NCBI RefSeq assembly: GCF_020169515.1
Contig: NZ_JAHMHW010000011.1
Span: 111,648-175,647 of the forward strand
DNA length: 64,000 bases
Origin: Paenibacillus vietnamensis
GTDB taxonomy: Bacteria; Bacillota; Bacilli; Paenibacillales; Paenibacillaceae
Direction: 5' to 3'
The first letter of the stretch is position 1, and each line of letters starts with the position of its first letter. A program made the translations under genes and the position numbers. Positions 8,410 through 16,885 of the stretch are shown one piece after another. Under the pieces are notes generated by a model that saw nothing but the letters and a program-made list of their open reading frames with translations, was not told the DNA's origin and searched no databases.

Positions 8410-9261
8410 ATGCATTCGATCCCAAGCGCGAATCCACGCTCGAAATGGGGCGGGAAGCTGCTTTGGCCGATTGTTGTGCTGATCATTGCGGCGAGCTGGG
8501 TCGGTAATGTCTGGTATTACAAAGTCATGCAGCTCGAAAACCCGGTTTTCCTGAAGCATTACGTTACGATAAACGGCTTTCAGAACGAATTGCTCGAATT
8601 GAGTTTTTTGGAGAACAAAAAGAATGGCAGGAAGGTGACGGGTGTCCGGCTAGAGGAGCTTCCGATGCTCCGGTTCCAGATTAACCCGTACCCGGATGAC
8701 TACAGGCATCAGCAGCTCGGAAAGGCTTATGCCGAGTGGAGCCACGATGAAGCCGGGCAGCTGGAGAAGGTGCCGCTTACGATTAAGGAAGCCACGGTCT
8801 ATTACAGTGAGGGGCATCCCGAAACCGTTGATATCGGGGAAATTCATCTGGTGTGGGAGCAGGATGAAGGCTTGCTGGATATGTCGTCAAGCGGCGGTTC
8901 CTCGAACGGAGACGGCCATTACAGTGTGATCGTGAAGCAGCCGCTTACCTTGGAGCAAGTCGATTATCGTTTTAGTGAACGGCTGGGCTCTATGTTCTCT
9001 TTGTCAATCGCCGGTCAGGATGAACCGGTTCCACAGCTGCCTATGAAGCTTGCCGCCGGGGATCCGCTGACTTTTAACTACCAATGGACCATTCCGGATG
9101 ATTCGGCGAAAGCCTTTGAGGTGTACAAAACGGATATGCTGCTCACCTTCAAAACAGAAGACGGAAGAACGGTCACCGGCAGTTTGCCAATCAACTTCAA
9201 TCTCTACTTGAACGAGAAGCAACTCAAGCGTCTCGTCCGCTCGGGAGGTGAGCTGTCTTGA
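8410..9261 (+). CDS. Membrane-anchored protein of unknown function
   Basis: 283 residues. After a basic N-terminus there is one hydrophobic segment (about residues 15-32, LLWPIVVLIIAASWVGNVWYY). The rest is a soluble, probably extracytoplasmic part rich in predicted beta strands, with a SSSGGSSNGDG linker near residue 160. I do not recognise the family. ATG 8410 is the only start available in frame, because a stop lies six bases upstream. The GGAGGGG ribosome site is unusually distant (about 15 bases). It overlaps the next gene by four bases, so the two are probably made together. Confidence 0.75.
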   Translation: MHSIPSANPRSKWGGKLLWPIVVLIIAASWVGNVWYYKVMQLENPVFLKHYVTINGFQNELLELSFLENKKNGRKVTGVRLEELPMLRFQINPYPDDYRHQQLGKAYAEWSHDEAGQLEKVPLTIKEATVYYSEGHPETVDIGEIHLVWEQDEGLLDMSSSGGSSNGDGHYSVIVKQPLTLEQVDYRFSERLGSMFSLSIAGQDEPVPQLPMKLAAGDPLTFNYQWTIPDDSAKAFEVYKTDMLLTFKTEDGRTVTGSLPINFNLYLNEKQLKRLVRSGGELS

Positions 9262-9860
9262 ATCCGTCAATGCGAAGCGCATTAAGAAGGCTTGGCTGGG
9301 GCCTTCTGTTTCCGCTTGTCGATCTTCACTTGGGCATCTTTGATATTTTCCCGGACATTATCGGATACGTGATGATCCTGTTCTCCTTAGGCCGGCTCGG
9401 AGCGGTGGACGGCGGATTCAAAGCGGCTAGCTTGCTGGCGGGAATTCTCATCTTGTTGTCCTTGCCGCAGCTTGTTACGAAAACGAGCATTGATATCAAT
9501 CAATTAGCCGCCGCGCCGCTCGGCTTGCACGTTTACATGCAAGCAGCGTCCATCCTGCATGCTTTGCTCGTCTATTTCATTTTTCGCGGTCTGCATGCGA
9601 TCGCGGAACCGATTGCCCCGCGGGAGCTGCGGGATGCCCTCACCTTCAGGCTAAAGTTTTATATGACGTTATTCTGCGCACAGCTTTTCTTGTATCCGTT
9701 CCTGCTAAATATGGAAGACAGCTGGGCGATCATGCTCCTTTTCATCGGCTTCTTCATGCTGGTTGCGGAGCTGCTGCTGATCCGGCTGCCGTTTCGTTTA
9801 TCGCGTCTGCGAAATGCTCCAATCGAGCATGACGATAATCCGGGAGCGGCGCCTCTATAA
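9258..9860 (+). CDS. Polytopic membrane protein of unknown function
   Basis: 200 residues with about five hydrophobic segments. The N-terminal block with LDIxLGIFDIxPDxIGY character (here VDLHLGIFDIFPDIIGY) recurs in small uncharacterised membrane proteins of Bacillota. Start is TTG 9258, preceded by GGGAGGTG; the TTG overlaps the TGA of the upstream gene. The pair looks like a membrane complex of unknown role. No terminator is obvious after it, and the 240 bases to the next gene hold nothing I can assign. Confidence 0.75.
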   Translation: MNPSMRSALRRLGWGLLFPLVDLHLGIFDIFPDIIGYVMILFSLGRLGAVDGGFKAASLLAGILILLSLPQLVTKTSIDINQLAAAPLGLHVYMQAASILHALLVYFIFRGLHAIAEPIAPRELRDALTFRLKFYMTLFCAQLFLYPFLLNMEDSWAIMLLFIGFFMLVAELLLIRLPFRLSRLRNAPIEHDDNPGAAPL

Positions 9861-10102
9861 AAATAAAAGATTTTTAACCATGATTTTTATGATGTTTGGT
9901 TTTGGGCTGTTCTTCAGTGGAGAATGATTAATCAACGAGGGATATCAAGGGGTAAGGGGTTGCCGCAGCAGCTCCTTTTTGCTTTTTCATAAAATAAGAG
10001 GTTAGATACATATCTCCGCCATTAAGCTTTACGATTGGGCAGGTATGCTTAGTCAGTTGCTCGAATAAATAATAAATATTTCTAAAGAGAACGGGAGGGA
10101 TT

Positions 10103-10783
10103 GTGATTTCGGATTGGAAACAAGCTGAAGAGGCACTGAGGGATATTGAAGTCGTTGGACATAAAAACAATATGCCTGTTTCCGTCATCGGTTCTCTGGA
10201 AAATTTGCGTTGCATCGGCATCGGAACGGATGCTGCGGTTTTTTATTACCCGGACACCCCTGATTACGCATATAAAGTGTATTCCGCTCAGGCATTAGAG
10301 AAGAAGGAAGTGGAAGAAAAAATATACAAACGCTTAGAAGGATCGCCGTATTTCCCCCAATGTTATGGATCCGGACCTAACTATTTGGTATTGAGTTTCG
10401 AACAGGGAATTACTTTGTATGATTGTCTTGTACAAGGTGTCCGTGTTCCGGAGCAAGTGATCCAAGACGTTGAGGAGGCCCGCGAATTTGTCCGGACAAA
10501 GGGGCTGAACCCAAGGGATATTCATCTGAAAAATGTTCTTTTGCAAGAGGGAAGAGGAAAAGTTCTTGATGTTTCGGAATATATCAAGGAAGGAAACGAT
10601 AGCCGGTGGGAACATTTGGTATGGACATATAAACATGTTTATCCTCTGATACGCGAGGTGCAGGTGCCTTTATGGATCTTGGAAACCATAAAGAACTGGT
10701 ATAACCGTATTAACAGGGTGAATTTTGGAATAGAAGACTTCACTAAACGAGTGACCCGGCTTTTCTTTGGGGAACGCAAATGA
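10103..10783 (+). CDS. YrzF-like protein kinase fold protein
   Basis: 226 residues resembling the small YrzF-type Ser/Thr kinase-like proteins of Bacilli. The catalytic loop is seen as RDIHLKNVLL near residue 140, giving the Asp and Asn expected for phosphotransfer. The usual DFG is replaced by DVSEY. An invariant Lys may be the one in YAYKVYS near residue 56. A typical glycine-rich loop is only partly present (GIGTDAAVF). Start is GTG 10103 after GGGAGG. No partner gene is adjacent, and the substrate is unknown. Confidence 0.75.
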   Translation: MISDWKQAEEALRDIEVVGHKNNMPVSVIGSLENLRCIGIGTDAAVFYYPDTPDYAYKVYSAQALEKKEVEEKIYKRLEGSPYFPQCYGSGPNYLVLSFEQGITLYDCLVQGVRVPEQVIQDVEEAREFVRTKGLNPRDIHLKNVLLQEGRGKVLDVSEYIKEGNDSRWEHLVWTYKHVYPLIREVQVPLWILETIKNWYNRINRVNFGIEDFTKRVTRLFFGERK

Positions 10784-10799
10784 TCGGTGACAATAAAAA

Positions 10800-10835
10800 A
10801 GAACTGGGGCAGCAGCGCGATCCCAGTTCTTCTCT
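10800..10835 (+). terminator. Terminator after the kinase-like gene
   Basis: AGAACTGGG...CCCAGTTCT hairpin. The downstream T stretch is weak (TCTCTATAT), but an A-run precedes the stem, so it may also serve the small minus-strand gene at 10893-11033. Confidence 0.65.
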
Positions 10836-10892
10836 ATATAAATCGGCTATCTCTTGATTTCCGAGCTGAATCGCAAGCTTCAGCGCAGAGAT

Positions 10893-11033
10893 TTATTCCA
10901 TTCGAGGCTTCGTTTTCTGTTTATTGAAAAAGGATTTTACGGTGCCGATCACCTTGTTGCGGGCGTGTTTATTCCTCATCAGATAGGTAACACCCATTCC
11001 GATTGCGCTAAGCAGCATTTTATTTCTTTTCAT
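10893..11033 (-). CDS. Small basic protein (46 aa), possibly YrzQ/DUF3918-like
   Basis: Reading the minus strand from 11033 gives 46 residues: a short basic start, a hydrophobic stretch MLLSAIGMGVTYLM, then a strongly basic tail with RNKHARNK and NKQKTKPRME. AGGAGG lies 11 bases before the ATG. The layout recalls the tiny YrzQ/DUF3918 proteins found near kinase and tRNA-related genes in Bacilli, but that match is from memory and uncertain. Likely membrane-associated. It is convergent with the kinase-like gene. Confidence 0.6.
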   Translation of the reverse strand: MKRNKMLLSAIGMGVTYLMRNKHARNKVIGTVKSFFNKQKTKPRME

Positions 11034-11224
11034 TATGGCAATGTCCTCCTCGCGTTATGGTTAACATGTAGTTACCCATTTTGGCAAGGATTTAAGCAGC
11101 AATGCTCGAATTCGGTGTGTTCCGGATTACAGCGGAGAAAGGTTACCGCTTGCGCGGAATGCCCGTTTACAAAATTGGGAATCATTTGATACCATATAAG
11201 CATCATGCAAACGCGACGACGAGA

Positions 11225-11493
11225 AGAGTAAGGGATTGCACGCTTTCGCAGAGAGCTCCGGCAGCTGAAAAGGAGCAAAGCGCCTCTCCCCGAACCAAGC
11301 CTCCGAGCAGCGCGCCGGAACTTTCGAGGGGATGGCGCGACGGGTGCTCCCGTTACAGGGCTAGAGTATAAGCATTGCCTGCAATGCCGTACTTGAAGAG
11401 GTTAGTATGGCGACATGCTAATGAATCTGGGGTGGCACCGCGAACAAAAGCTTCGTCCCCAAGACGCAAAGTCTTGGAGGTGAAGCTTTTTTA
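11225..11493 (+). promoter_or_regulatory. T-box leader of glnS, with terminator
   Basis: The conserved T-box core GGGGTGGCACCGCG is at 11429-11442 and presents TGGC to the tRNA acceptor end. The base of Stem I carries AGAGAGC (about 11250), and ACGGG...CCCGTTA (11339-11355) fits the Stem II region. The terminator AAGCTTC...GAAGCTTTTTT (11446-11493), whose 5' arm competes with the antiterminator, ends 40 bases before glnS. By hand folding, a CAG triplet at 11308-11310 lies on the 3' side of Stem I and would fit a Gln specifier; this assignment is tentative. A weak promoter candidate is TTTACA-N18-TACCAT near 11166-11195. Nothing else was seen in 11034-11200. Confidence 0.85.
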
Positions 11494-11535
11494 TTTTTGG
11501 CGGCCATATCCCATTTTTATTAGGAGGAACAAGCC

Positions 11536-13215
11536 ATGGAACATGATAAAGAGCGTACAGCGGACAGCTTTCTGTATAAACAAATCTGCAAAGAGCTTGA
11601 AGAGGAGCCCTTCGGCAGAAGCATGTGCACCCGGTTTCCGCCCGAGCCGAACGGTTATCTTCATATCGGCAGCGCCTATGCGATACACACGAATTATACA
11701 ATGGCGCAAAGGTTCGGCGGGACGTTTCATCTGCGCTTTGACGATACAAATCCGCTGAAGGAAGATATCGCGTATGTTAAGGCGATTATCGAGGATATCA
11801 AATGGCTGGGCTACGATCCGGGAGAGTATATTTATTACGGCTCGGATTATTCGGAGCGCATTTACGAGGCGGCGGTCGCCTTGATCCGGAAGGGTAAAGC
11901 CTACGTTTGCGACCTGACGCCGGAGGAGGTAGCGGGCTACCGCGGTACGCTGACGGAGCCGGGGAAAAACAGCCCTTACCGGAATCGTACGCCGGAAGAA
12001 AATCTGGAGCTGTTCATCAACATGAAAAAGGGCGCGTTTCCGTCCTCCTCCAAAGTGCTCCGCGCCAAAATCGACATGGCGTCCCCGAATATGAACCTGC
12101 GAGATCCCGTCATTTACCGGATCATCCATGCGGAGCATTACCGGACGGGCGGGGAATGGTGCATCTATCCGATGTACGATTTTGCCCATCCGATTCAGGA
12201 CGCGATAGAGGGCATCACGTATTCCTTATGCTCGATCGAATTCAAGGATCACCGCCCATTGTACGATTGGGTGCTGCAAGAGCTTGAGATTCCGGAGCCG
12301 CCGCGGCAAAGGGAGTTTGGCCGGCTGAGCTTGACGGGGGTCGTGACGAGCAAGCGGTTTTTGCGGCAGCTGGTGGAAGGCGGCTATGTGGACGGCTGGG
12401 ACGATCCGCGGCTGCCTACGATCCAAGGCTTAAGACGGAGAGGGTTCACGCCTGAAAGCATACGCGGCTTCATTGAAGAGATCGGCAGCATCCGGACGCA
12501 GAGCACGGTGGACATTTCGATGCTAGAGCATTCGTTAAGGCAGCATCTCAAGGCGGAGACGACCAGCGTGATGGTTGTGCTTAAGCCTTTGAAGGTTGTC
12601 ATTGTCAATTACCCCGAAGGCGGCACAGAGCTGCTGAGTATCGAAAACAATAGCGAGAACGATGCGCTGGGCAAGAGGGAGGTTCCTTTTTCGCGAGTCC
12701 TGTATATCGAACGGGAAGATTTTCTCGAGCAGCCGGTTAAAGGCTATCACCGTTTGAGTCCGGGCGCGGAGGTCCGTTTGAAGGGGGCGTATTTCATCAA
12801 ATGCGAGGAAGCGGTCAAAGATCCGGCAACGGGCGAAATTACGGAGCTCCGCTGCACCTACGATCCGCAGACGAAAAGCGGCTCCGGCTTTACCGGGCGC
12901 AAGGTAAAAGGGACAATCCACTGGGTTTCGGCGGAGCATGCAGTTAAAGCTGACGTTTATCTGTACGATAAGCTGCTGCTGGAGCAGGACGTTCCCGAGG
13001 AGGAAGGAGACTGGATGGAGCTCATCAATCCGGACTCGCGTGTTGCTGTGGCGGATGCGCTTGCGGAGCCGGCTGTGCTGGGTGCCAGGGCGGAAGATAA
13101 GCTGCAATTTTTCCGCCATGGTTACTTCTGCGCCGACCGGAAGAGCTCGACCCGCGAACGTCCCGTATTCAACCGGATCGTGCCGTTGAAGGACGGCTGG
13201 GGGAAGCGGCTGTAA
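11536..13215 (+). CDS. glnS: Glutaminyl-tRNA synthetase
   Basis: 559 residues, class I synthetase that charges tRNA-Gln with glutamine. The N-terminal PPEPNGYLHIGSA holds the HIGH-type motif (His43-Ile-Gly), and VTSKRFL (Ser272-Lys273) is the KMSKS-type loop. GWDDPRLPTIQGLRRRG is typical of GlnRS rather than GluRS. The C-terminal half is the GlnRS anticodon-binding beta-barrel. ATG 11536 follows AGGAGG. Many Bacilli instead make Gln-tRNA with GatCAB, so GlnRS here is likely a lineage acquisition, placed under T-box control by uncharged tRNA. Confidence 0.95.
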   Translation: MEHDKERTADSFLYKQICKELEEEPFGRSMCTRFPPEPNGYLHIGSAYAIHTNYTMAQRFGGTFHLRFDDTNPLKEDIAYVKAIIEDIKWLGYDPGEYIYYGSDYSERIYEAAVALIRKGKAYVCDLTPEEVAGYRGTLTEPGKNSPYRNRTPEENLELFINMKKGAFPSSSKVLRAKIDMASPNMNLRDPVIYRIIHAEHYRTGGEWCIYPMYDFAHPIQDAIEGITYSLCSIEFKDHRPLYDWVLQELEIPEPPRQREFGRLSLTGVVTSKRFLRQLVEGGYVDGWDDPRLPTIQGLRRRGFTPESIRGFIEEIGSIRTQSTVDISMLEHSLRQHLKAETTSVMVVLKPLKVVIVNYPEGGTELLSIENNSENDALGKREVPFSRVLYIEREDFLEQPVKGYHRLSPGAEVRLKGAYFIKCEEAVKDPATGEITELRCTYDPQTKSGSGFTGRKVKGTIHWVSAEHAVKADVYLYDKLLLEQDVPEEEGDWMELINPDSRVAVADALAEPAVLGARAEDKLQFFRHGYFCADRKSSTRERPVFNRIVPLKDGWGKRL

Positions 13216-13310
13216 ATTAAGCGAAGGACGAGGATAGTTAACTATACGTAGGGAAAACATATGAGCTGTTTGACGGATTTTGGGATTCTTTTTGGAGGTC
13301 GCCTAGAATA

Positions 13311-13344
13311 AACAACCTGCCGCATGAACTGCGGCAGGTTGTTT
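13311..13344 (+). terminator. Terminator of glnS
   Basis: AACAACCTGCCGCA...TGCGGCAGGTTGTT, a perfect 14-pair hairpin followed by TT, about 95 bases after glnS. It could also end the convergent small gene on the minus strand. Confidence 0.8.
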
Positions 13345-13359
13345 TCCGGCACGAGAATC

Positions 13360-13446
13360 TTAGTGCTTCCTGATGATCGCGCAAATGTAGCAGATGTGTT
13401 TTAAACCCTTTATTTTCTTAACATTTTCACAGTGAACACATTTCAT
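13360..13446 (-). CDS. 28-residue protein with two CxxC motifs
   Basis: A very short minus-strand reading frame starting ATG at 13446, eight bases after AAGGTG. The product has Cys3-x2-Cys6 and Cys19-x2-Cys22 separated by 12 mostly basic residues, and ends RKH. This spacing is that of a minimal zinc ribbon. It is too short for routine gene callers. Basic charge and a zinc knuckle suggest nucleic-acid or protein binding, but no function is known to me. The perfect start region and four placed cysteines argue against chance. Confidence 0.6.
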   Translation of the reverse strand: MKCVHCENVKKIKGLKHICYICAIIRKH

Positions 13447-13507
13447 AATCGCTTCACCTTAACTTAATTATTATGTAGATCTGCTCAAAAGAGCAGAAAT
13501 GGAGTGA

Positions 13508-13705
13508 TTAGGTGCGCTCCCGGTTGCGGCCTCTTAAGCCAAGTAAACCAGCCAAGCCAAGTAAACCAAGCCAGTTCCAATCCATATCGTTATCATTGGT
13601 TGCTGCAGCGTTTGTCCGGTAATTTTGGTTATCCGCAAAGGCAGGGATGGTTAATGCAGAGGAGACGATTGTGAAAGCCAAAACTAATGCAAAAACTTTT
13701 TTCAT
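13508..13705 (-). CDS. Small secreted WGxxGxxG-type protein
   Basis: 65 residues. A clear signal peptide ends IPAFA near residue 24. A short polar Asn-rich spacer follows, then a C-terminal block WNWLGLLGLAGLLGLRGRNRER: an aromatic start, repeated Gly-Leu and a basic tail. This is the layout of the WGxxGxxG family of short exported proteins in Bacillota, whose C-terminal part resembles a sorting or membrane-anchor signal. AAAGGAG precedes the ATG. Function is unknown. Confidence 0.75.
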   Translation of the reverse strand: MKKVFALVLAFTIVSSALTIPAFADNQNYRTNAAATNDNDMDWNWLGLLGLAGLLGLRGRNRERT

Positions 13706-13786
13706 GTGGTGATTTCTCCTTTAAGTTAAAGTTTTTGATGAGTTTAAGCTTCCCTGATTGAAAATGAATTATTCTGCGGCTTCCGC

Positions 13787-14287
13787 TTATAATTCCTTCA
13801 AAGCAATAAAAACGTCAATCTCGTTGTCTTCTTGATCGTGTTTGTACCGCTCGTCCCAAACCTCGAAATCATACCCGTCGGGTTGGCGGCCGTTTTGCCG
13901 CATCCAATCGTTATACAACAGGTCGTAAGTACGTCCAAGCTCGGATTCGGGTCCTATGTGCGTCATCGTCACGTAGCTGCGGGCGGGGAGGTTATGCACG
14001 ATCATGCCTTTGGGCGGAGCGGATCCTTCCGGTACTTCAAAGGCCAATATTTGCGTAAAAGCATCCACGTGCGGATTGAAGTTTTCCTTCATCGGATAAA
14101 TTTGGACCAGATGCACATTCTCGGATAACCGCGGGCCGATTTCATCCTTCCGGCTTATAAGCGATTTGTAGGCGCTTGTACCGATATTCGTCTCCACAAT
14201 TTGCTGCAGATTAGCATCATAGGTTACGCCAATTACCGTAAAAGCAGGGATATCCACAATCGTCGGCTGATGATAAATCGTTTGCAT
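13787..14287 (-). CDS. GyrI-like effector-binding domain protein
   Basis: 166 residues with the fold of the C-terminal effector-binding domain of AraC/MerR-type activators (GyrI/SOUL-like), but with no DNA-binding domain. Family features visible include the N-terminal PAFTVIGV, the central Y-x-V-T-M-T-H-x-G motif and a C-terminal DFEVWDERY...EIDVFIAL. Stand-alone members bind small hydrophobic or cationic molecules. GGGAGGG precedes the ATG. It is divergent from the ECF sigma gene, so it may belong to that stress response, which is only inferred. Confidence 0.8.
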   Translation of the reverse strand: MQTIYHQPTIVDIPAFTVIGVTYDANLQQIVETNIGTSAYKSLISRKDEIGPRLSENVHLVQIYPMKENFNPHVDAFTQILAFEVPEGSAPPKGMIVHNLPARSYVTMTHIGPESELGRTYDLLYNDWMRQNGRQPDGYDFEVWDERYKHDQEDNEIDVFIALKEL

Positions 14288-14376
14288 AAGAACCCTCCCA
14301 TCATAATGGCACGTCCTTTTGATATTATCAGAAAATTCCAGTTATGTAACATGAATTTTTTGAAAGATATGAACAC

Positions 14377-14404
14377 GGGAACCTTTTTCCTTTTTAGTTG
14401 TCTA
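14377..14404 (+). promoter_or_regulatory. ECF-type promoter of the first sigma gene
   Basis: GGGAAC (14377-14382), 16 bases, then TGTCTA (14399-14404). This matches the common ECF arrangement (AAC -35, N16, CGTC -10) and lies just upstream of an ECF sigma gene, suggesting autoregulation. Confidence 0.6.
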
Positions 14405-14427
14405 ATACATGTAGGGGAGGGAAGCTG

Positions 14428-14985
14428 ATGGAGGAGAACTATCTAAATACAGCCATAAGCTTGGGTGCTCCCGAGATAGAGGAATTGGTGCACCGTTATT
14501 GGCATGAGATATGGCAGTATGCGTTTTTTCTCACGCGGCATGAACAGTTGGCCGAAGACATTGCTCAAGACACCTTTGTTCAAGCTTTTCGGTCAATAAG
14601 CTCCTTTCGGGGAGAATGCTCGGTCAAAACCTGGCTATTCAAGATCGCTCGTAATACTGCGTTTAACTACCGGAAATCCGCTTTTTTCAGGAAAGTTACT
14701 TTATTCGGATTGCTAAAAGACAAAACAGCCTCTTTCTCAGCTGAAGCGCATTATTTTAATAACATGCTAACGGATGAAATTTGGGAGGCGGTGCTTGCGC
14801 TGCCGAAACGTTACCGGGAAATAATCATTCTTCATGCCCACTATGGTCTTACTCATGCGGAGCTTGTTGATCTGCTTGGAATTTCGGCAGGTACGATTAA
14901 ATCCAGGCTTCACCGGGCGCGAGCGATGTTAAAACAAATGATGGAGGAGGCGGAGACAAATGTGGAGACGAATGCAAGAGAATGA
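14428..14985 (+). CDS. RNA polymerase ECF sigma factor
   Basis: 185 residues. Region 2 (QLAEDIAQDTFVQAFRSISSFRG...VKTWLFKIARN) binds the -10 element and core polymerase; region 4 (LPKRYREIIILHAHYGLTHAELVDLLGISAGTIKSRLHRAR) recognises the -35. It resembles the SigX/SigW/SigV class. ATG 14428 is chosen for the GGGGAGG seven bases upstream, although an earlier TTG/ATG-type frame extends to 14398. Its end overlaps the next gene by 26 bases, typical for a co-translated anti-sigma partner. Confidence 0.9.
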   Translation: MEENYLNTAISLGAPEIEELVHRYWHEIWQYAFFLTRHEQLAEDIAQDTFVQAFRSISSFRGECSVKTWLFKIARNTAFNYRKSAFFRKVTLFGLLKDKTASFSAEAHYFNNMLTDEIWEAVLALPKRYREIIILHAHYGLTHAELVDLLGISAGTIKSRLHRARAMLKQMMEEAETNVETNARE

Positions 14986-16195
14986 TTCGGCACTGGATGA
15001 AAGGCTTCGCCGCGGACCATTTCGAGAGCGGCGCAGACCGTCTGTCGAACGCTTGCGGGCCATTCATGACCGTGTTGCCGTGGAGTCGGCAGTAAATAAG
15101 AGAGCAAAACGATTGCTGATGGTAATTGGAGCCGCGGCCGCTTCCGTCATTTTATTTCTGACGATCGCTTTCTTATTCGAAATGCCGGGAGGCTTTTCGG
15201 ATCAACGACTGTCTGGGGCCAGCGGCTTGGAGGAAACGCTCAAGATACCGCTTGGAAGGACTCCTGAAGAAGCGGTCGAGAAGTTTAGAGGGGGCCAAAT
15301 GGGCAGGGTCATTCATAGGGAGAGCGTGGACGGAGGTATGTTGTTATTTTATAAAAAGGAAAATGAGCTGAAAACAAGCGGCCTGCAGCTTGAGTTTGTG
15401 CGTAAAAGCTGGTTCGGTTGGAAATGGGGAATGGGCGGGGGATACAGCATTAGCTTCAGCTACGTACAGGATGCATCACAGAAAATGGCTGCAAGCTTTA
15501 TGGCGATGCCTTACTCGAAAGGAAGTCTGAGTGTTCCGTTTCCTATTTTCTTCGGGGAGCTCTTGGATGATTCGGTTCAACAGGTCGCCGTTGCTGTAGA
15601 AAACGACGATGTTGAGCAACAAGCAACCGTTATTCGGGAAGGGCTGGAGACGCCGATATGGTTCGCCGCCCTCCCCCGGACTGCCGCTGTGCCTTACCGG
15701 ATTGAACTTTACGATGGTGATGGGACGATGACAGGGAGCAAGACCGTAAATGACCCAACGGATTCAGACCTTGTTACATTGAGGGCGGATGCGAATGGAG
15801 ATTTCAAAGATTGGGCTCTGAGCCCGCTCTTCGAGACACAGGGAAAGGACGCTGATGGGAATACGATCATCACGATGCTAAGAGGAATAGAAAATAAGCT
15901 GGGCATGATCGACTCACCGCTCATCGTCGGAACGCCTCAGAAGGTGTTGTGGCATTTTTGGGGCGACCAAGATGTGCTGGAAGGGAACCTTAGAATTGAG
16001 GGAACAAGTGCGGAGACCGGAGACACAGTGGTTCTTTTCGAAACGCGGCTCACGAAAGGGGCTTCCGTCCGGGGATCGACTACTTCGGCGCCCTCTAGTA
16101 TAAGGCTTACCGAATTGGGCCTCTGGAAGCTCGACGTTTATATCAACGACGACTTATTTGGCTCTGTGATTGTGGAAGGGAAAGACTCGTATTGA
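14960..16195 (+). CDS. Probable membrane anti-sigma factor
   Basis: 411 residues. A basic cytoplasmic N-terminus of about 50 residues (likely the sigma-binding part) is followed by one transmembrane segment (about residues 50-72, LLMVIGAAAASVILFLTIAFLF) and a large extracytoplasmic domain. The translation overlaps the ECF sigma gene, and an AGGAGG site lies inside that gene. No zinc-binding HxxxCxxC was seen. Role as anti-sigma is inferred from position and topology. The extracytoplasmic part has no family I recognise. Confidence 0.65.
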   Translation: MWRRMQENDSALDERLRRGPFRERRRPSVERLRAIHDRVAVESAVNKRAKRLLMVIGAAAASVILFLTIAFLFEMPGGFSDQRLSGASGLEETLKIPLGRTPEEAVEKFRGGQMGRVIHRESVDGGMLLFYKKENELKTSGLQLEFVRKSWFGWKWGMGGGYSISFSYVQDASQKMAASFMAMPYSKGSLSVPFPIFFGELLDDSVQQVAVAVENDDVEQQATVIREGLETPIWFAALPRTAAVPYRIELYDGDGTMTGSKTVNDPTDSDLVTLRADANGDFKDWALSPLFETQGKDADGNTIITMLRGIENKLGMIDSPLIVGTPQKVLWHFWGDQDVLEGNLRIEGTSAETGDTVVLFETRLTKGASVRGSTTSAPSSIRLTELGLWKLDVYINDDLFGSVIVEGKDSY

Positions 16196-16295
16196 TTAGT
16201 CCGAAAAGTTCATGTACGATCTTCATAGAAAACCGCAGACAAAACGCGCATCAGTCAGTCGAATGGACAATAAAATTCGCAAAGGAGCGAAAAAA

Positions 16296-16784
16296 GTGAC
16301 CGGTACAATGCAAATTAGGGATCACCTGCTGCAGGAGCTGCAACTGGGCGTTAAGACAAGCTGCTCGCTGATTAAATTGATTAGGGAAGAGGAATGGGAT
16401 TTCCGGCCGCAGGACAATATGCGTACTCTGCTGCAGCTGGTTCACCATTTGACCGCGATCCCGGCCTCCGATTTGGCCATTCTGCAGGAGAAGCCGCAGC
16501 CCGAGGTCGATAAGGTTGAGCATTCCGCGTCGGATATAAGGGAAACTGAGGAATTGGTTAAACGTTTTCAAGCGAACTACGATACGTTCCGTGATTACAT
16601 CGTATCCTTGAGCGAGGATGAGCTGCTGAACAAGTCGACGAAAGCTTTTTATTCGGATCATGGAATGGTGCAGGTCAAATGGCTGATCGAGGTCGTCACG
16701 CATACGTTCCATCATCGCTCGCAGCTGTACAATTACTTGAAGCAATCGGGGCATGAGCTGAGCTTTTTTATGCTGTATGGTTAA
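16296..16784 (+). CDS. DinB-family protein
   Basis: 162 residues, four-helix-bundle DinB/YfiT type. These proteins bind a divalent metal through three histidines; candidates here are His in LLQLVHHL near residue 50 and the pair in THTFHHRSQ near residue 138. Some relatives are thiol transferases (bacillithiol). GTG 16296 is chosen because AAAGGAG lies eight bases upstream; an ATG 12 bases later is possible. It stands alone after the anti-sigma gene and is convergent with the thioredoxin operon. Confidence 0.82.
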   Translation: MTGTMQIRDHLLQELQLGVKTSCSLIKLIREEEWDFRPQDNMRTLLQLVHHLTAIPASDLAILQEKPQPEVDKVEHSASDIRETEELVKRFQANYDTFRDYIVSLSEDELLNKSTKAFYSDHGMVQVKWLIEVVTHTFHHRSQLYNYLKQSGHELSFFMLYG

Positions 16785-16885
16785 TGCGCGGTCAATCATA
16801 TAGGAAACGGAAAAAAGGGCAGCTCTGCAAGCCATCGAGGATGGCTTTTGCGAAAGAGACTGTCCTTTTTTCATGTGTCCTCGGA

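Noticed and set aside
9928..10221. Minus-strand frame of 97 residues between the membrane protein and kinase genes
   Set aside because: No convincing ribosome site at any start, and it overlaps the clear GTG start region of the kinase-like gene.
10854..11189. Plus-strand frame of 111 residues
   Set aside because: It is the shadow of the 46-residue minus-strand gene, has no ribosome site and unusual composition.
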